A stretch of DNA of 13,502 bases from an uncultured Pelagibacteraceae bacterium (GTDB taxonomy: Bacteria; Pseudomonadota; Alphaproteobacteria; Pelagibacterales; Pelagibacteraceae). Below are positions 7,270 through 13,502 of the stretch, piece after piece. A model generated the notes under the pieces. That model ran no database searches, was not told the origin of the DNA, and was given only the letters and a program-made list of their open reading frames with translations. Within the stretch, counting starts at the first letter, position 1. Each line of letters starts with the position of its first letter. Both the position numbers and the translations under genes were made by a program. The stretch spans positions 1 through 13,502 of the forward strand of contig CACJYH010000015.1 in the NCBI GenBank assembly GCA_902597695.1, written 5' to 3'.

Positions 7270-8711
7270 TTCTGCCTTACAATAATTGTTTGGTTAAGTT
7301 TCTTTATATCAATCATTTCTTTACTTCCATTTGTCCATCTAATTTCTACTTTAAAATTTTTTTCTTTTTTTCTAATTCCATAATGTGCCACAGGTTCCAT
7401 TTGGCATAAGTAACCGGATCCTGCATCAATTGTTTTTGAATGTTTTCTTTGATTAGTTATTAAGGTAACAGTGGCTCCTCTTGCTGGCGCACCATATTTA
7501 TTTAATGGTTTAATCCTTAAGTATTTACTTCCTTTATCAACTTTTGCTTTATACAAAGTTAATGTTTGTGCTTTAATTTCACCACGAGAAACTAATAATT
7601 CTAAAATTCCATCATTATCTATATCCGCGACTGCAGCCCCGGTTCCATATCCATTAGCTTCAAGTCCTACGTTAAAATTTATCTGCTCAAATTTTCCATT
7701 ATCTTTAATACGAAATAACTTATTTGGTTCTGCTATATTGTTCATGAAAACTTCATCAAAACCATCATTATCAAAATCTGCAGAAATAATTGTTCTTATT
7801 CTAGAGGGTTCATCAAAATTTTTATTTCCAATGTCTTTAAATTCATTATTTTCCAAGACCCAAGCTCTGTGATATCCAAGCCAATTACCACTTAAAATAT
7901 CCAATCTACCCCGGTAATATATGTCTGATAAAGCTGTACCCCGACCATTTTGGATTGCGTCATCTAATCTATAATCAAATGCAACTTCATCAAATTTTCC
8001 ATTATTATTTTTAAAAAGATAATTTGCTCCTCTCTCATTAGCCGCAAAGATATCCGCTCTTTCTGTCAAGATATGCCCAGATACAACTGCTCTTCCACCA
8101 GTAATATTATCCAGATTTAAATTCTCAGCTTTATCTTTGATAAGTTCATTTTCAATCTCATAAAACCTTGTTGGTCCTCCGTAGTTTGCAACATAAATAC
8201 CATATTCACCATCTCCCTTTCTATCTACACAAACAACAGATCTTCCTGCTGTTAAATTTAAATTTTCTTTATTTTTTTCTAATTCAAATAAATCAAAATA
8301 ATTATTATCTTTTATATCCAATAATCTGTCTGAATATTTTTTAACTCCACTATAAGTATCGGTATTTAAAAAATAGATTTCTTCAAAGCCATCTTTATCA
8401 ATATCACATGCAGCAACTCCAATGGTTTTCTTTGAAATATCTGAAAAAATTTTTTGTTGGTTTATATTCTTTAATTTTCCATCCTGAAAAGATAACGCTA
8501 AATTAGGAAAACCAAAACCTGTAACTAAAAACTCATTATTTCCATCCATATTTAAATCTGTCACTGAAATACCATAGCTCAGTCTTTTTTCATTATTCTC
8601 AATAATTTTTGATAGATCCTCAAAAAATTCTGCACGAACATTATTTGTAAGAATTACGAATAAAAATAAAATTAAATATTTATTAAAATTTTTTATTTTT
8701 TTGATGAACAT
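7266..8711 (-). CDS. Secreted FG-GAP repeat protein with C-terminal ASPIC/UnbV domain (CRTAC1-like)
   Basis: The protein (481 residues from the ATG at 8711) has a signal peptide ([16 protein letters not shown] onward, cleaved near VRA-E) and an FG-GAP/VCBS beta-propeller. Calcium-loop-like repeats are visible: [12 protein letters not shown] (52-63), [12 protein letters not shown] (103-114), [12 protein letters not shown] (163-174), [12 protein letters not shown] (312-323) and [12 protein letters not shown] (363-374). The C-terminal ASPIC/UnbV domain (about 396-481) shows [27 protein letters not shown] and VEIRWTNGS. Such proteins are usually surface or periplasmic and bind calcium or carbohydrate; the true ligand is unknown. 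An in-frame TTG at 8723 would add four residues; I prefer the ATG because it directly starts a good signal peptide. The start overlaps the end of the DUF2256 gene, and the TGA overlaps the next ATG. Confidence 0.9.
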   Translation of the reverse strand: MFIKKIKNFNKYLILFLFVILTNNVRAEFFEDLSKIIENNEKRLSYGISVTDLNMDGNNEFLVTGFGFPNLALSFQDGKLKNINQQKIFSDISKKTIGVAACDIDKDGFEEIYFLNTDTYSGVKKYSDRLLDIKDNNYFDLFELEKNKENLNLTAGRSVVCVDRKGDGEYGIYVANYGGPTRFYEIENELIKDKAENLNLDNITGGRAVVSGHILTERADIFAANERGANYLFKNNNGKFDEVAFDYRLDDAIQNGRGTALSDIYYRGRLDILSGNWLGYHRAWVLENNEFKDIGNKNFDEPSRIRTIISADFDNDGFDEVFMNNIAEPNKLFRIKDNGKFEQINFNVGLEANGYGTGAAVADIDNDGILELLVSRGEIKAQTLTLYKAKVDKGSKYLRIKPLNKYGAPARGATVTLITNQRKHSKTIDAGSGYLCQMEPVAHYGIRKKEKNFKVEIRWTNGSKEMIDIKKLNQTIIVRQK

Positions 8712-8821
8712 TTTTTTGAACAATACTTAACTTTTTCCCAATTAAGTCTCCATTTTTTTCTCCATTTAAATGGCCTTTGACATATTGGACAAACCTTAAT
8801 TGGTAAATTTTCTTTTTTCAC
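8693..8821 (-). CDS. DUF2256 family zinc-ribbon-like small protein
   Basis: Translating the minus strand from a GTG at 8821 gives a complete 42-residue protein: [20 protein letters not shown], then [20 protein letters not shown] and KK. It carries CPIC at 11-14 and C34/C38 in KYCSKKCS, with the invariant PFKWRKKW between them. This is the signature of DUF2256 (COG4338), a very short probable zinc-binding protein that I recall commonly sitting next to cryptochrome/photolyase genes. The GTG shares its G with the TAG of the upstream cryptochrome gene, and its 3' end overlaps the start of the FG-GAP gene by about 19 bp, so it is tightly embedded in the operon and easily missed by gene finders. 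Nucleic acid binding or a partner role for the cryptochrome is inference; function is unknown. Confidence 0.92.
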   Translation of the reverse strand: MKKENLPIKVCPICQRPFKWRKKWRLNWEKVKYCSKKCSSKK

Positions 8822-10311
8822 TAAATTGTATTTGCTTTAATGAATTTATCTGCAGCTGACAAAATCAATTTTTTTCTATCGGTTTTCATCTTATCGAAAA
8901 TTCTCACCATCATTGATAGCCTTGGATTTTTTAGAAAAAACTTTCTATTTCGATCTATAAATCTCCAATAAAGACCATCCATTATATTGCACCAATCACC
9001 CCTTTTAAAATCCATCATCTTCATAAAATAACTTGATCCACAAATGTATGGTTTAGTTGCAAATATTCCACCATCACTAAACAATCCCATTCCATAAACA
9101 TTTGGAACCATCACCCAATCTGAGGAGTCTACAAACATTTCCATAAACCACTTGTAAACAATAATGGGTTTGATCTCACAAAGGTTCATTATGTTTGATA
9201 AAATCATGAGTCTTTCAATATGGTGAGACCATCCATGATTTAATGCATTCTTTATTGCATAATCCAATGGTGGTAATCCAGTGGTGCCGTCATACCAGGA
9301 TTTTTTCATCTTACGATTTTGTTTAAAAAAATTTCCTGTCTCCATTTCAGTAGAAAAACTTTGATAAATTCCTCTCATAAATTCTCTCCAACCAATTATT
9401 TGACGAACGTATCCCTCTAAAGAATTTAGTCTTATTTTTTTACTTTTATGAAAATCTAAAATTTTTTTAATTATAAATTCTGGAGTGATAAATCCTAAAT
9501 TTACATAAGGGCTTAGTGCACTATGAAATAAAATATTATCTTTTTGATCAACTGCATCCTCGTAATCACCAAATAAATTTGATTTTTCTTTAATAAAAAA
9601 ATTTAAAAGCTTTAAAACATCATTGTGTTCTGTAGCAAACCAGAAATTTTTGGTACTGCCAGGATGATCCCTAAATAGCTTTTCAACAATAGGTTTTAGC
9701 TTTTTAGTATGAGAAGTTTCATTTATTTTTGGAAATTTTGGGATTGAAATATTTTTTGGTAATTTGTTTCTATTATCCTCATCAAAACTCCACTTACCCC
9801 CTGTAGGATTCCCATCAGCGCCCATTAATATTCCAGATTTTTTTCTGACATCTTTGTAGAAAGTTGCCATAAATGGTTTTTTGGATTTAGATAAATATTT
9901 TTTAAAATCCTCTCTTGAATTTAAAAACATTGGCGTCTGAATAATATTCCATTTTATTTTTTCTTTATTAACAAATTGATTTATTTTTTTTTCAAAAAAC
10001 TTATCCTCAACTTCAAAACTGGATATTTCCTTAATCTTTTTTGTGCTAATTAATTTTTTAAGCTTTTTAAAATAACTTTCCTTAAATTCTTTATCCTCTA
10101 TTTTTGAATATTCTATTTTAAATTTATCTTTTTTAAGTACATCTGCGTGAGATCGCATTGATGATAAAAATAGAAGAATTTTTTGTTTATGATGTTTTTC
10201 ATAAGTACAAAGCTCGTAATCTTCAGCCATGAAAAAAAGGTGGTCTTTTTTGAAGCGGTCTAGGTATTTTGATGGAAATAATTGATTGCCCAGTATAAAA
10301 AATAACTTCAT
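8821..10311 (-). CDS. PhrB-type cryptochrome/photolyase (COG3046, FeS-BCP-like) lacking most iron-sulfur cysteines
   Basis: The 496-residue protein has an N-terminal alpha/beta domain ([11 protein letters not shown], about 1-165) that matches the photolyase-related COG3046 group, the linker [11 protein letters not shown] (171-181), and a helical FAD domain: [16 protein letters not shown] (262-277), [14 protein letters not shown] (303-316), HHIERLMIL (363-371), [18 protein letters not shown] (398-415) and [13 protein letters not shown] (420-432). Family members repair (6-4) photoproducts or signal blue light. The Agrobacterium PhrB-type enzymes bind a [4Fe-4S] cluster through four cysteines; here only C441 ([13 protein letters not shown]) falls in a matching position. 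The other C-terminal cysteines are C378 and C424, and the usual YCxxC pair is absent, so the cluster may be missing or bound differently. It is first in the minus-strand run, 27 bp from the divergent SDR gene, and its stop overlaps the DUF2256 start. Confidence 0.92.
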   Translation of the reverse strand: MKLFFILGNQLFPSKYLDRFKKDHLFFMAEDYELCTYEKHHKQKILLFLSSMRSHADVLKKDKFKIEYSKIEDKEFKESYFKKLKKLISTKKIKEISSFEVEDKFFEKKINQFVNKEKIKWNIIQTPMFLNSREDFKKYLSKSKKPFMATFYKDVRKKSGILMGADGNPTGGKWSFDEDNRNKLPKNISIPKFPKINETSHTKKLKPIVEKLFRDHPGSTKNFWFATEHNDVLKLLNFFIKEKSNLFGDYEDAVDQKDNILFHSALSPYVNLGFITPEFIIKKILDFHKSKKIRLNSLEGYVRQIIGWREFMRGIYQSFSTEMETGNFFKQNRKMKKSWYDGTTGLPPLDYAIKNALNHGWSHHIERLMILSNIMNLCEIKPIIVYKWFMEMFVDSSDWVMVPNVYGMGLFSDGGIFATKPYICGSSYFMKMMDFKRGDWCNIMDGLYWRFIDRNRKFFLKNPRLSMMVRIFDKMKTDRKKLILSAADKFIKANTI

Positions 10312-10338
10312 AATTAAATATAACTAATTAAATTTTTT
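10312..10338. promoter_or_regulatory. 27-bp divergent spacer with paired TAATTA sites
   Basis: Only 27 bp, all A/T apart from one C, separate the start codons of the cryptochrome and SDR genes. TAATTA occurs at 10311-10316 and again at 10325-10330, 14 bp apart, symmetrically flanking the centre. A plus-strand -10 candidate TATAAC lies at 10319-10324 and would give a very short leader for the SDR gene; the minus strand has TATATT-like sequence over the same bases. The -35 regions would have to lie inside the coding sequences. I infer closely coupled, possibly leaderless, divergent promoters. The paired motif may be an operator or simply a result of AT bias. Confidence 0.4.
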
Positions 10339-11049
10339 ATGTCAGAAAAATATCTTATTTTTGGTGCGACAGGTTCAATCGGATCAAGCTTGGCTGAACA
10401 ATTAGTAAAATCTGGAAATAGTGTACATTTAGTAGGTAGAGATGAAAACGAGGTCAAAAATATTTCAGAGAGATTAGGGTGTACTTTTACTATCGCAGAT
10501 GTTTTGGAAGAGGGATTTATAGAAAAAGTTCAAAATGATATTTCTGATATAAAAGGTATTGCTTATTGTGTTGGTTCAATTGACTTAAAACCTGTGAGAA
10601 TGGTAACAGAGCAAGATTTTGTAAAATGTATGAAATTAAATCTTTATTCTGCAGTTGAAGTTATTAAGGGTTATCAAGCGAGTTTGAAAAAAAATAAGGG
10701 CTCAATAGTTTTATTTTCAACTGTTGCTGCTCAAAGAGGATTTACCAATCACGCAATTATTGCATCAACAAAAGCAGCTGTTGAGGGTTTAACAGTTTCA
10801 CTTGCAGCTGAATTTGCTCCAAACATAAGAGTGAATTGTATTGCGCCAAGCTTAACCAATTCAAAAATTGCTGAGCCCATGTTAAAGAATAAAGCCCTTG
10901 CAGATGGTATTGCAAAGGCCCATCCTTTAAAAAGATTGGGAGAGGGAAAAGACTCTGCCTCTTTAGCTAGATTTTTAATAACTGAAGATAGCTCTTGGAT
11001 AACAGGTCAAATTATTGCAGTAGATGGTGGAAGATCTAAACTTTCATAA
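10339..11049 (+). CDS. SDR-family protein without the catalytic tyrosine
   Basis: The 236-residue protein has the Rossmann fold of short-chain dehydrogenases: nucleotide-binding GATGSIG (9-15), the acidic-strand end ADV (53-55), CVGS (77-80) in place of NNAG, N101 in LNLYSA, S127 in LFSTVAA, and a C-terminal WITGQIIAVDGG (220-231). The active-site motif is altered. The sequence is NHAIIASTKAAVEGL (137-151), with K145 present but I141 where YxxxK needs tyrosine. The loop VNCIAPSLTNSKIAEP (165-180) is otherwise normal. Without the tyrosine a standard hydride-transfer mechanism is doubtful; the protein may bind NAD(P) as a sensor or use a different chemistry. I recall related Tyr-less SDRs in light-induced gene clusters with cryptochromes, which fits the neighbour 27 bp away. 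It is followed after 1 bp by the sugar dehydrogenase gene. Confidence 0.9.
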   Translation: MSEKYLIFGATGSIGSSLAEQLVKSGNSVHLVGRDENEVKNISERLGCTFTIADVLEEGFIEKVQNDISDIKGIAYCVGSIDLKPVRMVTEQDFVKCMKLNLYSAVEVIKGYQASLKKNKGSIVLFSTVAAQRGFTNHAIIASTKAAVEGLTVSLAAEFAPNIRVNCIAPSLTNSKIAEPMLKNKALADGIAKAHPLKRLGEGKDSASLARFLITEDSSWITGQIIAVDGGRSKLS

Positions 11050-11050
11050 G

Positions 11051-12118
11051 GTGAAAAAACTTTTTTTTGTAATCATATTCTTTATATTTTTTTCAACTAA
11101 TTTATTTGCTCAAAATTTAAAATTTGAAAAATTAGTTGTTCTTAACGACCCATGGGGTTCGTCTTTTTTAAATAATAAAGAACTAATTATTACTGAAAAA
11201 GGTGGAAAAATTAAGATCATAGATATACTCCAAAAAAAAGCTGTTGAAGTTGATCATAACCTAAATTTTCTAGAACACGGACAGGGTGGTCTATTAGATA
11301 TCTTATATAAAAATAATTTTATTTATGTTTCATATTCTGAAAACAGAGGTAATGGGAAAACAAGCACCTCTATTGCTAAAGCTATTTTTGATAAAAAAAA
11401 ATTAAATTTTAAAAATATTTTTCAAGCTGAACCTCCTATTGATTCTGGTTATCATTTTGGTTCAAGGTTAGCGATCAAAGATAATCACTTATTTGCCTCT
11501 GCCGGTGAAAGAGGTAAAGGCATGATTGCCCAAGACCCCTCAAAACATCCTGGGAGTATTATAAGAATTAAACTTGATGGAAGTATTCCAAATGACAATC
11601 CTAAATTTGTAGATAAACCAGATTGGCTACCTGAAATTTATCAAATTGGTATCAGAAATCCTCAAGGTCTAACTTTATCATCATACGATGGTAAAATTTA
11701 TATGAGTAACCATGGTGCCAAAGGTGGTGATTGGTTTGGTGAAGTAAAAAAAGGTGAAAATTATGGTTGGAAAATATTAGGCTGGGGAGGAAAAAATTAT
11801 TCTGGCTTTCCTATTGGTCCAAAATGGAAACCTGGCTTTACAAAAGCAATCCAGTATTGGGTGCCTTCAATTGCAACAAGTGCAATTACAATTTATGAAG
11901 GAAACGAGTTTAATGAATGGAATGGTCATGCTTTAATTACATCATTAAAAGATCAATCCTTAAGAAAACTAATCTTCAATGATTTGTCCAACATAAAAGA
12001 AGATGTAATTTTTAAAGGTGAGATCGGACGAATTAGAGATATCCAGGTTCATCCAAAAAATGGAAAAGTTTACTTTTTGGCGAGTGATAATCTTTGGCTG
12101 ATGGAGAAGGCTAAATAG
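11051..12118 (+). CDS. Exported PQQ-dependent sugar dehydrogenase-like protein (GSDH family)
   Basis: From a GTG at 11051 the product has 355 residues: a signal peptide (MKKLFFVIIFFIFFSTNLFA, cleaved before QN) and a six-bladed beta-propeller of the soluble glucose/sorbosone dehydrogenase type. Family blocks are EHGQGGLLDI (75-84), YHFGSRLAI (134-142) with the putative catalytic H135, HPGSIIRIKLDGSIPNDNP (166-184), IGIRNPQGL (199-207), NHGAKGGDWFGEVKKGENYGW (220-240) around the PQQ and calcium sites, and VPSIATSAITIY. It should act in the periplasm on an aldose or related substrate; the natural substrate of this YliI/Asd-like group is usually unknown. An in-frame ATG at 11024, inside the SDR gene, would add nine polar residues before the signal peptide and is less likely. 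The gene follows the SDR stop by 1 bp. No PQQ synthesis genes are in the window. Confidence 0.9.
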   Translation: MKKLFFVIIFFIFFSTNLFAQNLKFEKLVVLNDPWGSSFLNNKELIITEKGGKIKIIDILQKKAVEVDHNLNFLEHGQGGLLDILYKNNFIYVSYSENRGNGKTSTSIAKAIFDKKKLNFKNIFQAEPPIDSGYHFGSRLAIKDNHLFASAGERGKGMIAQDPSKHPGSIIRIKLDGSIPNDNPKFVDKPDWLPEIYQIGIRNPQGLTLSSYDGKIYMSNHGAKGGDWFGEVKKGENYGWKILGWGGKNYSGFPIGPKWKPGFTKAIQYWVPSIATSAITIYEGNEFNEWNGHALITSLKDQSLRKLIFNDLSNIKEDVIFKGEIGRIRDIQVHPKNGKVYFLASDNLWLMEKAK

Positions 12119-12128
12119 ATCTTAGTGA

Positions 12129-13502
12129 TTATTGATTTCTTATGAGAGGATAAACCTTTGGATTTAAATATTTAATATTAGTTAATAATATTAACACCAA
12201 TGTTACTAAACCAATGGATAAACCAAGATAAATCAAAACTTTAAGATCGAACTTCCAAAATAACTCAAATATATTTTCAATAATAAATTTTGAACCAACC
12301 ACAGCAAACAAAACTGCAATCATTATTACAGATATAAAAATAATCATAAATTCAATCAGCGAGGAAAAAACAATCTCTTTTCTTGAAAAACCCAAAATTT
12401 TAAAAACCAAATTTTGGTATTCTCTTACTTTTCCTTGCACCATTATTGCACTTGATATTACAATTAAACCAATGACGATAGTGACTGTTGAAATGACAAT
12501 AACTGCTATGAAAACTTTATTTAAAACATTAGTTACTTTGTTTAAATAATCAGCAATTTTAATCATTGATAAACTAGGGAAAATTTCAAGCATTTTTGTT
12601 TCATCAAATTTATTTAAATTATAGAACTTTGTGGTTGCTAAATATTCGTGAGGAATATTTTTTGCAAAGTCAGGGTTAAAAAGCATTGCAAAATTTATAT
12701 TTAGATCTCTATAATCAACTTGTCTAAAGTTGACTATTTCACCATCAATTTCTCTACCATAGATATTTAAAGTAAATATATCCCCTAATTTAATATTAAA
12801 ATCTTTTGCAACCTTAGCGTCTAATGATATCTGAAGTTGATTTGGTTTAGACAAATCCCACCACTTACCATCAATAATTAAATTGTCCTCAGGAACTTCT
12901 TTTGTCCAAGATGATCTCCGTTCACTGCCAATAACCCAGTAACTATCATTATCAGGTGTAATATATGTGTTTGGATTTATACCATTAATTTTTACTATTC
13001 CTGAGGAAACCATTGGCACAATTTCAATATTTGCACCAGGATCCATTGATAAAATTCTTTGTTCAAACTTTTCACGCTCTCCATTTTGAATGCCCACAAA
13101 AAAATAATCAGGAGCGATGTCAGGTATTGATTTTGCTATCTCTCTTTTAAAATTAGTTCCAACTAATGCCAAAGTCAAAAGTAATGTAACACCAAGGCCT
13201 AAAGACATAATTGTAATAGGTGTAATACTTTTTGATTGTGTAATATTTTTAATAGATACTTTCAAAGGAGTACTTGAATTAAATTTAAACTTTTTTAGAG
13301 AAAATATGATTAACTTTGAAAGTAAAAAAAAGATAATCAAACAAATAAAAAATGCCCCAAAATACCCAAGACTATAAACAAAATTTTCTGATCTATAAGT
13401 AAATATTAAAATCAAAATCGATAACATTATAATACTCATGCCAATTAATTTTTTTGAATAATAAAATTGTAAGTTTTGGAATACATTTCTAAATAGACTT
13501 GA
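12129..13502 (-). CDS. YbbP-type ABC transporter permease, C-terminal part (5' end cut by window edge)
   Basis: The frame is open from the right edge, 21 codons before the first ATG at 13439 (SSLFRNVFQNLQFYYSKKLIG), so the gene continues outside the window; 457 residues are visible. It matches the C-terminal half of COG3127/YbbP permeases of the FtsX/MacB type: two helices near the cut end, SIKNITQSKSITPITIMSLGLG at the start of the repeat, GTNFKREIAKSIPDIAPDYFF leading into a periplasmic domain of about 200 residues, then three C-terminal helices and a short basic tail ending PLIRNQ. With a YbbA-like ATPase such proteins are thought to move lipids or lipoproteins or drive periplasmic enzymes; the ATPase would lie further right if the usual order holds. 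It converges on the sugar dehydrogenase gene with a 10-bp gap that contains no terminator hairpin. Confidence 0.9.
   Translation of the reverse strand, partial: SSLFRNVFQNLQFYYSKKLIGMSIIMLSILILIFTYRSENFVYSLGYFGAFFICLIIFFLLSKLIIFSLKKFKFNSSTPLKVSIKNITQSKSITPITIMSLGLGVTLLLTLALVGTNFKREIAKSIPDIAPDYFFVGIQNGEREKFEQRILSMDPGANIEIVPMVSSGIVKINGINPNTYITPDNDSYWVIGSERRSSWTKEVPEDNLIIDGKWWDLSKPNQLQISLDAKVAKDFNIKLGDIFTLNIYGREIDGEIVNFRQVDYRDLNINFAMLFNPDFAKNIPHEYLATTKFYNLNKFDETKMLEIFPSLSMIKIADYLNKVTNVLNKVFIAVIVISTVTIVIGLIVISSAIMVQGKVREYQNLVFKILGFSRKEIVFSSLIEFMIIFISVIMIAVLFAVVGSKFIIENIFELFWKFDLKVLIYLGLSIGLVTLVLILLTNIKYLNPKVYPLIRNQ

Noticed and set aside
7471..7872. Plus-strand 133-codon frame opposite the FG-GAP/UnbV gene
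   Set aside because: It is antisense to conserved repeats and the ASPIC domain, with a low-information composition and no start context.
12119..12128. Terminator between the convergent sugar dehydrogenase and ABC permease genes
   Set aside because: The gap is 10 bp and contains no inverted repeat.
13117..13377. Plus-strand 86-codon frame opposite the ABC permease
   Set aside because: It is antisense to the conserved permease repeat region and has no family features.

Overview
The window is very AT-rich and densely packed, with stop-to-start overlaps or gaps of a few bases at most junctions and few clear ribosome binding sites. An IalB-family periplasmic protein, a Tas-type aldo/keto reductase and a Bax-inhibitor-1 protein, together with the base composition and compactness, suggest a streamlined marine alphaproteobacterium, Pelagibacterales (SAR11)-like. 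This is inferred from gene content and composition, not from a marker gene. No rRNA, tRNA, CRISPR, insertion sequence, phage gene or attachment site was recognised.

Layout. Positions 1-753 (minus) hold a Bax-inhibitor-1/YccA-like membrane protein, cut by the left edge. A short divergent promoter region follows (754-835). A plus-strand run of six genes spans 836-5621: aldo/keto reductase (tas), IalB-family protein, argininosuccinate synthase (argG), an unknown three-helix membrane protein, a PsiE-family membrane protein, and a photolyase/cryptochrome homologue that starts directly with its FAD domain. Its stop codon overlaps that of the last gene of a minus-strand run (10311 to 5618). Read in its own direction, that run encodes a PhrB-type cryptochrome/photolyase, a 42-residue DUF2256 zinc-ribbon-like protein, a secreted FG-GAP/ASPIC-UnbV repeat protein, a secreted cysteine-rich protein, a class I glutamine amidotransferase and a 73-residue membrane protein. 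Four of its five junctions overlap. Divergent from it, across only 27 bp, are an SDR-family protein lacking the catalytic tyrosine and an exported PQQ-type sugar dehydrogenase (10339-12118). The right edge (12129-13502, minus) holds the C-terminal part of a YbbP-type ABC permease.

The centre of interest is 4482-11049, which resembles a light-response or photorepair island: two different flavin photolyase/cryptochrome homologues meet in a convergent arrangement, and the larger one travels with DUF2256 and an SDR, genes that I recall accompanying cryptochromes in light-inducible clusters of other proteobacteria. What is odd is the addition of a secreted FG-GAP/UnbV protein, a ten-cysteine secreted protein and a glutamine amidotransferase to the same transcription unit, the absence of three of the four expected iron-sulfur cysteines in the large photolyase homologue, and an apparently permuted domain order in the smaller one. 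Functions beyond family level are inference.
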